Positions 26,523-36,219 of a stretch of 64,000 nucleotides of DNA are shown here, in pieces. Numbering within the stretch: the stretch's first letter is position 1; the number at the start of each line of letters is the position of its first letter. The stretch is taken from assembly GCA_964453215.1 (NCBI GenBank), contig CAYVRR010000005.1, forward strand, positions 1 through 64,000, read 5' to 3'. This DNA is from SABI01 sp964453215. Its GTDB lineage: Bacteria > Spirochaetota > Spirochaetia > Sphaerochaetales > Sphaerochaetaceae. Both the position numbers and the translations under genes were made by a program. The notes under the pieces were generated by a model. It saw nothing but the letters and a program-made list of their open reading frames with translations, was not told the DNA's origin and made no database searches.

Positions 26523-27551
26523 TTAGAGGAGAAACAACTCTCTGTCGATAAATAAATCTACTAATTTAGGGTCAAACTGAGAGCCACTAAATAACTTAAT
26601 TTCTTCTATAGCGAGTTCAACAGGGAGTGCATCCCGGTAGGCTCTTTTACTTGTCATACTATCAAAAGCATCAGCAATTGAGATAATTCTTACCTCTATG
26701 GGAATTTGATCCCCTTTTAGTCCATCAGGATACCCCTTTCCATCGAGGCGCTCATGGTGACTTCTTACAATAGGTTTATAGGATGTAAACATCTCAATAT
26801 GAGAAATTATCCTCTCCCCATACACAGGGTGCATCTTTATTATCTCATACTCTTCATTTGTAAGGGAATTTGATTTATTTAATATTTCTTCAGAAATTCC
26901 AATCTTTCCAATATCGTGTAAGAGGGCTCCCCCTTCAATAACCCTGAGCATCTCATCATTAAAATCTAGGGCGTGAGCAATAGCTAATGAAATATTACTT
27001 ACCCTTTGACAATGCCCCTTTGTATAGGCATCTTTTTGTTCTATCGTCTCTGATAATGCTAAGAATGTTGCTCGAGTAGAACTATCAAGTCGGGTAAGAG
27101 CCTCTTTGAGCTTTCCTTCCAACTCTTTTTGCTGTGAAAGACTTTGAAGCGTTGCAATTACCTTCTCATTTTCTTCTTTTGCATCTCTCAGGACCCTTTT
27201 TACACAAGCGACAAGAGATTCTCTTGAAACAGGCTTTGCTAGATAGTCTTTTGCTCCAAGACGCATTGCTTTTAATCCAGTTTCCAAATCATTAAATGCC
27301 GTTAACATCACAACAGGAATCGTTGGGTAGAGAGAACTCATTACCTTAAGGACATCAAAGCCAGATAGACCTGGCATTTTAATATCGAGAAGAACAAGAT
27401 CGATAGAGTCACCTTGCTCCTCGAGTAGTGCTAGCAGTTCGCTACCATCTTTACAAGAAGAGACCTTGAAACCCTCTTTTTTTAGAAAAATATTAATAAC
27501 CTTTCTAATTGACATCTCATCATCAGTATTTACTATATGTTTCATCATCAT
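26523..27551 (-). CDS. Response regulator with HD-GYP phosphodiesterase domain
   Basis: A 342-residue protein. The receiver domain at residues 4-120 has acidic residues D10/D11, phosphoacceptor D56 and lysine K106. A helical linker (about residues 125-160) leads to an HD-GYP domain with H212-D213 (LLHDIGKIG), H265-H266 and GYP at 273-275. HD-GYP enzymes hydrolyse cyclic di-GMP. The start is the ATG at 27549-27551, overlapping the upstream gene by ATGA with GGAGA in front. A large histidine kinase gene is divergent about 600 bases away and is the obvious candidate partner. Confidence 0.93.
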   Translation of the reverse strand: MMMKHIVNTDDEMSIRKVINIFLKKEGFKVSSCKDGSELLALLEEQGDSIDLVLLDIKMPGLSGFDVLKVMSSLYPTIPVVMLTAFNDLETGLKAMRLGAKDYLAKPVSRESLVACVKRVLRDAKEENEKVIATLQSLSQQKELEGKLKEALTRLDSSTRATFLALSETIEQKDAYTKGHCQRVSNISLAIAHALDFNDEMLRVIEGGALLHDIGKIGISEEILNKSNSLTNEEYEIIKMHPVYGERIISHIEMFTSYKPIVRSHHERLDGKGYPDGLKGDQIPIEVRIISIADAFDSMTSKRAYRDALPVELAIEEIKLFSGSQFDPKLVDLFIDRELFLL

Positions 27552-28087
27552 ATATTTCTCCAACGGGAAAAAGAATCAAGCGAAAAAAGAAATGGGGTAT
27601 GTTTTTTGTACTCATGATATTGGGAAAACATACGGGGAAAAATGAAAAGATCTTCAATAGTTATAAGAGCTAAATTGCACAAGGTAAGAGAAGCACAAAG
27701 GAAAGTAACCCTTATATCCCAATAATAACATACAAAAATACAATTAATTGCAGTATACCAAAGAAATCCAGGATGTCTAGAAAAGCTATATGTCCCTTTT
27801 TGATAAAGAACAGAAGATGTGTCATGATTCTTATGAATTTCTATAAAAACAGAATATATTAATAGTGATAAAAAAAACAAGAGCAGAGGAATAACCAAGA
27901 TGAGTATATATAAAGGGAACACAGAAGAGAGAATAAAAGGAATATATAGATATGGAATTCCAGTTAAGAAAAATCCAATAAACAATACCCTCTTCAGTAA
28001 AGATTTATCATACAAAATCGCTACATCATAGAGTCCTGCTAAAATATATCCTACACTGCCTACTATAAATAGTTTGATAAATTCCAT
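27548..28087 (-). CDS. Membrane protein of the isoprenylcysteine/phospholipid methyltransferase-like superfamily
   Basis: A 179-residue protein with about five hydrophobic helices. The C-terminal half has GTYSFSRHPGFLWY and EDLFIFPRMFSQYHEYKKHT, matching the RHP motif and the final E-F-Y-Y-TP pattern of ICMT/PEMT-like methyltransferases, which bind S-adenosylmethionine at the membrane. The substrate is unknown. It is translationally coupled to the HD-GYP regulator, a pairing I cannot explain from known pathways. Confidence 0.7.
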   Translation of the reverse strand: MEFIKLFIVGSVGYILAGLYDVAILYDKSLLKRVLFIGFFLTGIPYLYIPFILSSVFPLYILILVIPLLLFFLSLLIYSVFIEIHKNHDTSSVLYQKGTYSFSRHPGFLWYTAINCIFVCYYWDIRVTFLCASLTLCNLALITIEDLFIFPRMFSQYHEYKKHTPFLFSLDSFSRWRNI

Positions 28088-28147
28088 ATTCTGTACATAT
28101 AATAGTCTATATTAGATAAAAGTAAAAGTGTATTAAAGGATTATCAA

Positions 28148-31100
28148 ATGATTATCGACATATCAACCATCATTCCAGCTGCCGCCTTCTTACTCTACGT
28201 TTTTTTCACCATGTTTGGCTTCCTCCAGTACAAAAAAGACCGTTTTTATTGGTCATTTCAACTTTATATGATATTTTTTTCCATTTGGAGTTTCGGTTCT
28301 ATGATGATGCATATTAATGGCATGGTTCTGACACCTCTTTTTTGGAATAGAATTATGCTCATAGGACTCCTTTCTGCCCCCTTTGGCCTTATTCACTTCA
28401 TTATCGATATTATTAATGTTCAACAAAAAGGTTTTAAAAGATTTGTAAAATTAAGCTATTTACTCATCATCCCCCTCATGTATCTCAACTTTACAGGAAA
28501 CATTGTAGAGGATGCAGGATTTTTATCAGATGGGACATTTTACTACACATTAGCTCATGGTGCCCTTATTGCGTATTCTATTAGTTATAGTTACCTTATT
28601 TTAACACTAATTATCCTCTTCTTTGGTGAAAAAATAAAACCACTTCAAAGTGATGGGAAAAATGTACTCCTTCCTCTTATTGGTGTGTTTATCATGCTCA
28701 TTGGTATTCTCACCAACCTTTTCCCTCATCTAGGGAAATATCCGATAGATATATTCTCATCAACTTTAAATGCAATACTATTGTTTTATACAATTTATAA
28801 ATACAAACTCATAAACTACTCTCGAATAGGAATATATATCATCTATTCAACAATATTTATCATTGTTGCCTCTATTGTCTATTATTTCATCATCATATTT
28901 ATTCAAAGTATTACTACTAATTTCGTTCCAGGTAATGCAACGTTTTTAGCACTTCTACTTGGTGTTGTAACAGCATTTATCATGTACCCTTTACGAAACT
29001 TGCTCGCGTATTTTATAGATAGTGTTATTATTCCAAGGCGACACCCATATCAAACAACAATTAAAAACCTTTCTCACAAGCTTACTACTATCGTTAATTT
29101 ACAAAACTTGGGAGATGAAGTTGTAAAAAGTCTCACCTTAGGATTAAGAACTCAGTGGGTAGTCTTTATTGCTAAACAAATCGATAACAAAAATAATTAT
29201 GCCCTCATAGCAAACTCTAAATGCCCAACATCTCTTAAAGAGGGAGATCTCATCGATTTCAACTTTTCTCGTGATATAGAACAAAAACTCTCAAAACAAA
29301 TAAGAGAAAACAGCTCTGCAATCATCCGCACTACAGAAGATGAGCCCAAAATTGATGTAAGTCGCCACCTTCCACCAGCTGATCTACTTATCCCCCTTAT
29401 CTTTCGAAAACAAATTGGGGGCTACATTGTTATAGGGCATGAGCATACAAAATCACTTATCTCACCAATTGAAATTGATGCTCTTGAAATCCTCGCGGCC
29501 CAAAGCTCCCTCTCCTTAGAAAACGCCCTCTCTTTTGAACAATTAAAAAAACAAGGAAATGAACTGACATTGAGTAAAAATAAGCTTGAAGCAATCTTTA
29601 ATGGAATTGCATCCCCTGTGTGCTTGATAAGCATCGAATATATTATCCAAGAAGCTAATAGTGCAGCTGTTATATTCTTTGGAAATAACAAGAAAGAGCT
29701 CATTGGTTCCAAATGTTACAAAGCATTCTTCCAACGGGACAGGCCGTGCACATTTTGTAAAGCACTCGATTGTCTTCACACAGGAGTCCTTCAAGAAACT
29801 GATGCTCACATAAGTGAATATATCTACTCCTTCCAGTTCCACAATGTGAGAGTGCCTAAGAATGAAAAGCATGTATTTATTGAAATAATTACAGATATTA
29901 CAGAACAAAAGAAACTACAAGAAGAGATGTTTAGAACAGAAAAAATGGCTGGAATTGGAACACTCGCAACAGGAATCGCACATGAATTAAATAACCCTCT
30001 TGCAGCAATAACAGGAACTGCTGAAATCATGTTAAGTGAAGTAGAAAAAGAGAACCCCCATCATGAATACCTTCACGATATCTTAACATACTCAAAAACA
30101 GCAGCAAACGTTATTAAAGAACTCTCTATTTATTCAAGGAAAGAGGAAGTGAAAGAGATGCAGAGTGTAGAAATTATTAACGTTCTCGAGTTTGCCTTAA
30201 GACTTGCAACACGTGGAAGTGATTCTCAAGGGATATTAGTAACAAGAAACTACCATGCGCTACCCTCTATTGAAGCAAATGAGGGTGAATTACAGCAACT
30301 ATTTTTAAATCTCATTGTGAATGCCAATCAAGCAATGGAAGGGGTTGGAACACTCACACTCACCTGCTTAGTAAAAAATGATTTTGTCTACATTACTATT
30401 GGAGATACGGGGTGTGGGATTGATGAGAAAAACATTCATCAATTATTTACCCCGTTTTACACAACAAAACCACCAGGGGCGGGTACAGGGCTTGGCTTAA
30501 CAAACTGCTACAACATTGTTGAAAAAATGGGTGGAAGGATTAACGTAAAAAGCACAAAAGGGATGGGAAGTGAATTTACTGTAGTATTTCCCCTTAGTGA
30601 AGAGGGGAGAAATGCTATTCACTTTAAATTAGTAAGAAATACTGCTGAATTAAATGATGTCTTTTTTATTCAAAGAAAAGTCTTAGTTGGAGAGAAAGGG
30701 TACCTTGAAGAATCTATTCATAGAGAAGAAGATGAGAAAGCAACTCACATTCTTGCCTTTAAAGGATTGCAACCAGTTGGAACAGTTTCTCTTATGACCA
30801 GTGACAAATTCTGGCCCCTTCCAATTGCTACCTATTTTGATATCGAGTCGGTATTACAATCCTCTAAGAGTGCTGAAATACTGAGACTCGCTGTATTAAC
30901 TGAGATGAGAAATACGAGTGTCTCTATTGGACTTATCATCCTCGTATTCCTTCTTGCCCGAAGTCAGGGGGTAGAAGAGACAATTCTCGATGTCTTTGCA
31001 GAAGATACAAAAACAATAAAACTCTACAAAAAATTTGGATTTAAAGAAGTAGGTACCTATAAATCCCCATCCCTTGTAACAGTAATGACATTACAGACTA

Positions 31101-31264
31101 AAACAACTATGGAAGAAGATGCAAATCAATTAAAGCACTTCGTTCGCCCCATTTTTTCAAGATTAAGACCCCTTTTCGACTTTGGAGAAGATACAAAAGG
31201 AATCCTAGAAGAGATGGATAAAATCCTTGCCCCTGTTGCTCGTGATCCAAAAAGGGTAGAATGA
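28148..31264 (+). CDS. Hybrid membrane histidine kinase with C-terminal acyltransferase-like domain
   Basis: A 1038-residue sensor kinase. Order: seven or eight membrane helices in residues 1-290 (HisKA_7TM-like); a GAF-like domain (about 300-470); a PAS domain (about 480-590) with a cysteine cluster in CYKAFFQRDRPCTFCKALDC; HisKA with H612 (GIAHELNNPLAAI); HATPase with NLIVNANQAM, DTGCGID, FTPFYTTKP and GTGLGL. After the kinase ends near residue 818, residues about 823-985 form an extra domain with AEILRLAVLTEMRN and LYKKFGFKEVG. This resembles GNAT or FeeM/LuxI-like acyltransferases. There is no receiver domain; the divergent HD-GYP response regulator may be the partner. Confidence 0.88.
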   Translation: MIIDISTIIPAAAFLLYVFFTMFGFLQYKKDRFYWSFQLYMIFFSIWSFGSMMMHINGMVLTPLFWNRIMLIGLLSAPFGLIHFIIDIINVQQKGFKRFVKLSYLLIIPLMYLNFTGNIVEDAGFLSDGTFYYTLAHGALIAYSISYSYLILTLIILFFGEKIKPLQSDGKNVLLPLIGVFIMLIGILTNLFPHLGKYPIDIFSSTLNAILLFYTIYKYKLINYSRIGIYIIYSTIFIIVASIVYYFIIIFIQSITTNFVPGNATFLALLLGVVTAFIMYPLRNLLAYFIDSVIIPRRHPYQTTIKNLSHKLTTIVNLQNLGDEVVKSLTLGLRTQWVVFIAKQIDNKNNYALIANSKCPTSLKEGDLIDFNFSRDIEQKLSKQIRENSSAIIRTTEDEPKIDVSRHLPPADLLIPLIFRKQIGGYIVIGHEHTKSLISPIEIDALEILAAQSSLSLENALSFEQLKKQGNELTLSKNKLEAIFNGIASPVCLISIEYIIQEANSAAVIFFGNNKKELIGSKCYKAFFQRDRPCTFCKALDCLHTGVLQETDAHISEYIYSFQFHNVRVPKNEKHVFIEIITDITEQKKLQEEMFRTEKMAGIGTLATGIAHELNNPLAAITGTAEIMLSEVEKENPHHEYLHDILTYSKTAANVIKELSIYSRKEEVKEMQSVEIINVLEFALRLATRGSDSQGILVTRNYHALPSIEANEGELQQLFLNLIVNANQAMEGVGTLTLTCLVKNDFVYITIGDTGCGIDEKNIHQLFTPFYTTKPPGAGTGLGLTNCYNIVEKMGGRINVKSTKGMGSEFTVVFPLSEEGRNAIHFKLVRNTAELNDVFFIQRKVLVGEKGYLEESIHREEDEKATHILAFKGLQPVGTVSLMTSDKFWPLPIATYFDIESVLQSSKSAEILRLAVLTEMRNTSVSIGLIILVFLLARSQGVEETILDVFAEDTKTIKLYKKFGFKEVGTYKSPSLVTVMTLQTKTTMEEDANQLKHFVRPIFSRLRPLFDFGEDTKGILEEMDKILAPVARDPKRVE

Positions 31265-31295
31265 TAAACATGAAAATTATTGTGAGGAGTCAACT

Positions 31296-31808
31296 ATGGA
31301 GCTAGATAAAGATCAACTCATTATAAGGGGTGCAACACGAAAAGATGCAAAAAACATCCTCACCTTTTTACACAAAGTAAGTGATGAAACACAAAACCTC
31401 ACCTTCAGTTCATCAGACCTAAAAATGGGTGTTAAAGATGAAGCAGAATTTCTTGCAAAAGTTGAAAAAAATGAAACATTCATACTAGCAGAATATAAGG
31501 GGGAAGTTATTGGAACAAGCCAAATCATCATTCCAATCAGAGAACGGGTTAAAAGAACAGCCACAGTAGCCATCTCAGTATTACAAGCATATTGGGGAGT
31601 TGGTGTTGCGCCTCTTTTAATGGATAAAATCTTAGAAAGAGCAACTATTCTTGGTGTAAAAAAACTAAATTTGAAAGTGAGATCAGATAACATACGAGCA
31701 AGAAAATTTTATGAAAAATATAACTTTGTTCAAGAAGGTGAAACTAGTAGAATGTTCTTTATAGAGGAAAAATGGGTAAGTGGCACTTTGTATGGACTCG
31801 AGCTATAA
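31296..31808 (+). CDS. GNAT-family N-acetyltransferase
   Basis: A 170-residue acetyltransferase. The N-terminus is LIIRGATRKDAKNIL; the acetyl-CoA loop is QAYWGVGVAPLLMDKIL near residue 98; the C-terminal motif is LKVRSDNIRARKFYEKYNFVQEG. The pattern is closest to the RimI/RimJ-like side of the family. The acceptor is unknown. It lies 31 bases after the kinase that itself carries an acyltransferase-like domain, so the two may act in one signalling module. Confidence 0.87.
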   Translation: MELDKDQLIIRGATRKDAKNILTFLHKVSDETQNLTFSSSDLKMGVKDEAEFLAKVEKNETFILAEYKGEVIGTSQIIIPIRERVKRTATVAISVLQAYWGVGVAPLLMDKILERATILGVKKLNLKVRSDNIRARKFYEKYNFVQEGETSRMFFIEEKWVSGTLYGLEL

Positions 31809-32005
31809 ATTAACCTAATTTAAGGATTGAGTGAAATCTGTCTCTAATTATTACCTTATTGTGGCTCTTATGTTTTTTTCATCCTATGTAGTGGCACCTC
31901 ATAAGATGTTTCCTATTTTTTCATGTAGCTATTGTTCATATATTAAAAAGTGGATACCAATATCTATACCTTTTACAATATATAAAGAGTCAAAAATACA
32001 TATTC

Positions 32006-32072
32006 CATATCTTTACCCCATATCTTTACCCTTTTACTCCCATTTTGAGTATCTTTATGTGATAAGAGATAC
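32006..32072. repeat. Tandem 13-base repeat and hairpin upstream of the dehydrogenase gene
   Basis: CATATCTTTACCC occurs twice back to back (32006-32018 and 32019-32031). Just downstream GTATCTTTAT and ATAAGAGATAC (32049-32072) form a hairpin with one bulged base, ending shortly before the GGGGGA ribosome binding site of the next gene. The rest of 31809-32088 shows no gene I trust. Confidence 0.5.
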
Positions 32073-32088
32073 AAGGGGGATACATTAA

Positions 32089-33045
32089 ATGGAAGCATTA
32101 TTATTAACAGGAACTCACTTTAACCCAACTCCTGAAGAAATTAGTCGATTAACAAAGAACTTTCCTAATGTAACTGTGAATATAAAAGGACAAAAAGAGT
32201 ACACGATAGATGATGTAAAAAGAGCTCATATTATTGTGGGGTTCCCCAAGGTAGAGTATTTAAAAGAAGCAGACAACCTTAGGTGGCTCCAAACACCGAG
32301 TGCAGGTATACAAAGATATAGTGACAAAAATCTCTTCAAATCCCCTGACATTATCCTCACAAACGCTTCTGGAACCTATGGAAAACAAATTAGTGACCAT
32401 GTGATAGGATCTATAATTGCCCATAATCACAACTTTTTTACATATAAAGAACAGATGGAAGAAAGGCTCTGGAAAGAGTATATTCCAACTACAAATATCT
32501 GGGAGAGTACCATCCTCATTTTTGGTTATGGAGATATAGGGAAACAGATAGCAAGAAAGGCAAAAGCCCTCAATATGTATGTCATTGTAATAAGTCGCAC
32601 CATGAGAGAAAAAGAGCCCTATGTAGATGAATTTTATACAACTGATGCGCTAGATACCATCATACATAGAGCACATTACCTTGTTTTAAGTAGTGCAAGC
32701 ACAGATGAGACAGTACATGTTATTAACAAACACAGAATTGCAGCTCTTCCTCATAACGCCTATATCATAAATATTGCAAGGGGAAACTTAATTGATGAAA
32801 ATGCCCTCATTTCAGCACTACAAAAAGGAGAGCTAGGTGGAGCAAGTCTAGATGTAACAGAGAAAGAACCACTTGATCCAAAAAGCCCCTTGTGGTCGTT
32901 AGAGCATGTACTTATCACGCCCCACTCATCGGGGCTATCTAAAGATGTTCCATCTATCGTATTTGAGCTCTTTTATTCTAATTTAGACTTATTTTTACAT
33001 AACAAGAAGATGATTAATGTAGTAGACTTTGAGCGGCATTACTAA
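32089..33045 (+). CDS. D-isomer-specific 2-hydroxyacid dehydrogenase
   Basis: A 318-residue NAD-dependent dehydrogenase interconverting 2-oxo acids and D-2-hydroxy acids. The Rossmann motif is GYGDIG (residues 146-151). The catalytic arginine is in NIARGNLID, the glutamate in the DVTEKEPLD region and the histidine in ITPHSSG. Subfamily (lactate, phosphoglycerate or glyoxylate/hydroxypyruvate) is not clear; the short N-terminal domain and overall sequence suggest the GhrA-like or uncharacterised group. It stands upstream of an ABC transporter but 101 bases apart. Confidence 0.9.
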   Translation: MEALLLTGTHFNPTPEEISRLTKNFPNVTVNIKGQKEYTIDDVKRAHIIVGFPKVEYLKEADNLRWLQTPSAGIQRYSDKNLFKSPDIILTNASGTYGKQISDHVIGSIIAHNHNFFTYKEQMEERLWKEYIPTTNIWESTILIFGYGDIGKQIARKAKALNMYVIVISRTMREKEPYVDEFYTTDALDTIIHRAHYLVLSSASTDETVHVINKHRIAALPHNAYIINIARGNLIDENALISALQKGELGGASLDVTEKEPLDPKSPLWSLEHVLITPHSSGLSKDVPSIVFELFYSNLDLFLHNKKMINVVDFERHY

Positions 33046-33146
33046 CAAAAATCACCTCCCCTAGGTTCACCAACATTTATACCAATTACATCTTTTATTG
33101 AAACATCATAAAAAAGTAGATAGTATAAAGGGATGAGGAGAAATTC

Positions 33147-34046
33147 ATGAAAAATCTACTACTTACTCTACTAATAATTTGTATACCCTTCACCATCACA
33201 GCACAAGGAAATAGTGAACAAAAAAAACAATTACAGGTTGGAATGATGAGTGCTGTCGATATTGTTCCCTTCTATGTTGCAAAGCAGTTAGGATACTTTG
33301 AAGAAGAGGGAGTCGATGTAGAACTCATCCAATTCTCCAATGGGCAAGCTCGTCAAACAGCACTACAAACATATCAAGTTGATGGAGCTATGACAGACAT
33401 TATCTCTATCATAACAAGTAACAATAATGGATTTATATTAAAAGGAACCCTCTCAACAGATGGAGTATTTCCCCTTCTATCTGCCCTTGATATTGAAGGT
33501 AAAAAGATTCTCTCATCTGGTGTCATGGAAGTGAGTGTCACAAACTTTCTTTTAGACTCATACCTTTCAAAAAATCATAAGATAGAAAAAGTATACATTA
33601 ACGACATCCCCACTCGCCTTGAAGCCATTGTAGCTGGCAACATAGATGTGGGAATCTTCCCTGAGCCCTTTGCCTCTATTGGAGCTCTTCGAGGGGTAAA
33701 GAAAATAGTATATGATGAAAAGGTGGGCGAGAGTGTCGACATCATTGCATTTACTCTAAGAGCTTTAGAAGAGAAGCATGAACAAATTTTGGCATTTCAT
33801 CGAGCATATGAGAAAGCAATAATAGCACTAGAAGAAGGAAAAGTTGATCCCCAAGAGATATTATTTCAAGCAATTGATAACCTTCCTATCCAAATTAAAA
33901 ATACCATTACATTCCCTACATACAAACGACCACAAGTTCCATCTAAAGAATTTGTTCAAGAGCTTATCGACTATACAAATTCTATTGTGGGGCAAGCTAT
34001 GAAGGTAACCTACTCTAGTATCATTGATGATAGATATATACCATGA
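33147..34046 (+). CDS. ABC transporter substrate-binding protein, NMT1/TauA/SsuA type
   Basis: A 299-residue binding protein. The signal peptide MKNLLLTLLIICIPFTITA is followed by QGNSEQKK. The mature domain starts VGMMSAVDIVPFYVAKQLGY, with EEEGVDVELIQFSNG and GNIDVGIFPEPF, the pattern of NMT1/THI5-like and NitT/TauT binding proteins. Possible ligands are pyrimidine precursors of thiamine, aliphatic sulfonates or nitrate-like anions. No riboswitch precedes it, so a thiamine role is not favoured. It overlaps the ATPase gene by four bases. Confidence 0.85.
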   Translation: MKNLLLTLLIICIPFTITAQGNSEQKKQLQVGMMSAVDIVPFYVAKQLGYFEEEGVDVELIQFSNGQARQTALQTYQVDGAMTDIISIITSNNNGFILKGTLSTDGVFPLLSALDIEGKKILSSGVMEVSVTNFLLDSYLSKNHKIEKVYINDIPTRLEAIVAGNIDVGIFPEPFASIGALRGVKKIVYDEKVGESVDIIAFTLRALEEKHEQILAFHRAYEKAIIALEEGKVDPQEILFQAIDNLPIQIKNTITFPTYKRPQVPSKEFVQELIDYTNSIVGQAMKVTYSSIIDDRYIP

Positions 34047-34756
34047 ATCAACTTGCAAGAATTACTTCATTACAAGTCTCATATGGCTCCACAGCTGCCT
34101 TTGAAAATATCTCCTTTACGATAAACCAGGGGGAGAATGTTTCCATTATTGGAACCTCTGGGTGTGGTAAAAGCTCTCTTCTTCATGCAATAAATCAACT
34201 CATCCCAATTTCAAAAGGGAGTATTGAAACACAATTTGACAAAGAAAAATGTGCAATTATGTTTCAAAAAGAGTATCTTCTTCCATGGAAAAATGTAGTA
34301 GATAACATCGTATTCAATTACCCTAAACATGAATATATGAAAGAAGCCACCCTATTAATGAACTCCTTTTCAATAGAAAACTTAGCTCATCGATACCCAC
34401 ATCAACTCAGTGGAGGGGAGAGGCAAAGGGTTGCTCTTGCTAGAAGTTTGTTAAGGCACCCATCTCTTTTACTCCTTGATGAACCCCTTGCTGCGTTAGA
34501 TGAACAAACAAGGGAGAAAATTCAACAAGAGATTAAAGAGTATGCACAAATTCATGGTATCACCCTCTTACTTGTCACTCACTCTATAAGCGAAGCTCTT
34601 TTTATGGGAAAAAAAATCTTAGTAATGAACAGAAAAGGGATTTCTCACTCACTCGCGAATCCTATCTATGAACACAAGGAGATGAGAAATCATGAGCAGT
34701 TCTTCTTTCTCCAAAAAGAGGTAAGGGACTATTTGAACAAGGGAGAGAAGAGATGA
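34043..34756 (+). CDS. ABC transporter ATP-binding protein, NitT/TauT family
   Basis: ATPase of 237 residues: Walker A GTSGCGKSS near residue 36, signature LSGGERQR, Walker B LLLLDEP followed by LAALDEQTR, and the switch histidine in LVTHSISEA. Its size and sequence fit SsuB/TauB. Four-base overlaps on both sides couple it to the binding protein and permease. Confidence 0.9.
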   Translation: MNQLARITSLQVSYGSTAAFENISFTINQGENVSIIGTSGCGKSSLLHAINQLIPISKGSIETQFDKEKCAIMFQKEYLLPWKNVVDNIVFNYPKHEYMKEATLLMNSFSIENLAHRYPHQLSGGERQRVALARSLLRHPSLLLLDEPLAALDEQTREKIQQEIKEYAQIHGITLLLVTHSISEALFMGKKILVMNRKGISHSLANPIYEHKEMRNHEQFFFLQKEVRDYLNKGEKR

Positions 34757-35499
34757 AAAGGGGACTCAACATACTAAAAGGAATAGGGCTCATCATCATC
34801 TTGTGGTATATTGCTGCGTTTTTCATCCATCACCCAGTAATACCCCTACCCCATATTGTAATAAGACAATTTATAATATCATTGTTCAACAATGAACTCT
34901 ATCTCCATCTCGCCTCTTCTTTGTTAAGAGTATTCGTAGGATCTCTTGTTGCAATTCTCATAGGACTACCTCTTGGGATTATCAGTGGAAAAAGTAAAAA
35001 AGTAGATGCCCTTATCTCACCCCTCTTATATTTATTATATCCACTTCCTAAAATTGCCTTCCTCCCTGTATTTATGGTCTTACTTGGAATAGGAAATCTC
35101 TCAAAAATAGCCCTTATTACCACTATCATTCTCTTTCCAACAGCTGTTTCAATACGAGATGGGATTAAAGAACTCATGAGTGAATATCATATGCTTCAAT
35201 CAGCTTTTCACCTCTCTAAAAAAGAGTTATATACTCACATTCTCCTTCCAGGAATTATCCCACGCCTTTTTAGTTCATTACGCATCACGCTAGGAATAAG
35301 TCTCTCTGTATTATTTATTAGTGAAAACTTTGCAACAACAACAGGTCTTGGCTATTACATCATGAACAATTGGATCATGGCAAACTACGTAATGATGTAT
35401 GTGGGTATCATGACGCTTGGACTCTTAGGACTCTTTTTATATATCTCGCTTGAATTAATTGAATATCATGTAATTCCATATCGACAAGAGAATCAGTAA
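34753..35499 (+). CDS. ABC transporter permease, NitT/TauT family
   Basis: Permease of 248 residues with about six helices. The family loop appears as MLQSAFHLSKKELYTHILLP, in place of the usual GAS pattern, and PLPKIAFLPVFMVLLGIG is characteristic of SsuC/TauC. It completes a three-gene transporter whose substrate is not determined by the sequence. Confidence 0.9.
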   Translation: MKRGLNILKGIGLIIILWYIAAFFIHHPVIPLPHIVIRQFIISLFNNELYLHLASSLLRVFVGSLVAILIGLPLGIISGKSKKVDALISPLLYLLYPLPKIAFLPVFMVLLGIGNLSKIALITTIILFPTAVSIRDGIKELMSEYHMLQSAFHLSKKELYTHILLPGIIPRLFSSLRITLGISLSVLFISENFATTTGLGYYIMNNWIMANYVMMYVGIMTLGLLGLFLYISLELIEYHVIPYRQENQ

Positions 35500-35571
35500 C
35501 AATGTTATTTTTTTATCATCTGTATCAGATTCTAATTGTTAATTTTTCTTTTCTCACATATAGTAATTCGT

Positions 35572-36120
35572 ATGAATAAACATAGAGTTCTTCTGTTGCC
35601 CCTCATTGGTGGTATCCTTTTACTCATGACCTTTCCCCTCATGGGAGTAACTCAGGCATACGAGAAACTTCCCTATGGGATAGGTGTGCAATTTAGTCCC
35701 TCCATTTGGGGTCTTTCTTACCACCAAAGAGTAGAAAATCATGCAATTCAGGGAACAGTAGGAATTATATATGATCCAACCCCTTTGTGGGATTGGGACT
35801 CTATGTTATCGTATGGAATAGCGATTGATTATCAACGAACTCTCTATGGAAATGATTTCAATGAATATCTTGGTTCTCAAATATATACGAATCTAACGTT
35901 AGCACATTCAGGAGAAATTGATATTGAAAATGATGAAGCCTATGAAGCAAAGATTATTGTAGGTGCTGGATTTGGAGTTGAAGTACTCTTCTTTCAAAAT
36001 TTCTCACTTCCCGTAGAACTTGTCTATGAAATCTCTTACTCCCCTACACAAAAGGATATAACTAAAGCAATATCTATAGATTTAGTTCCAAAGGTGAGCC
36101 TACGTTTCAGATTCAAATAA
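35572..36120 (+). CDS. Exported protein, probably outer-membrane beta-barrel
   Basis: A 182-residue protein with a signal peptide (MNKHRVLLLPLIGGILLLMTFPLMG). The rest is made of alternating polar/apolar strands rich in Tyr, Gly and Ser (GIGVQFSPSIWGLSYHQ, SYGIAIDYQRTLYG, VSLRFRFK at the end), with a C-terminal aromatic residue as in small barrels. The ATG at 35572 is chosen over the longer frame because it begins the signal peptide. No Shine-Dalgarno is evident. It looks similar in style to the protein at 54533 but I cannot show homology. Confidence 0.65.
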   Translation: MNKHRVLLLPLIGGILLLMTFPLMGVTQAYEKLPYGIGVQFSPSIWGLSYHQRVENHAIQGTVGIIYDPTPLWDWDSMLSYGIAIDYQRTLYGNDFNEYLGSQIYTNLTLAHSGEIDIENDEAYEAKIIVGAGFGVEVLFFQNFSLPVELVYEISYSPTQKDITKAISIDLVPKVSLRFRFK

Positions 36121-36207
36121 CTATCTATGATTTGACACAATGCTCTCCATAACTTTCTCTATCTTTTCATAAAACCATCGCTAATTAGCACTAAATAGAA
36201 GATACCC

Positions 36208-36219
36208 CTCATCGATGAG
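36208..36219. promoter_or_regulatory. Perfect 12-base palindrome upstream of fba
   Basis: CTCATCGATGAG is fully self-complementary with a CG core. It sits inside the wider inverted repeat TACCCCT/AGGGGTA (about 36203-36243), just upstream of TATAAT (36254-36259), a likely -10 box for fba. The position suits a repressor or activator site. This is inference. Confidence 0.4.

Noticed and set aside
31831..32088. 85-residue open frame before the dehydrogenase gene
   Set aside because: It starts with GTG without a convincing ribosome binding site, contains tandem repeats and a hairpin in its DNA, and has no protein-like pattern.
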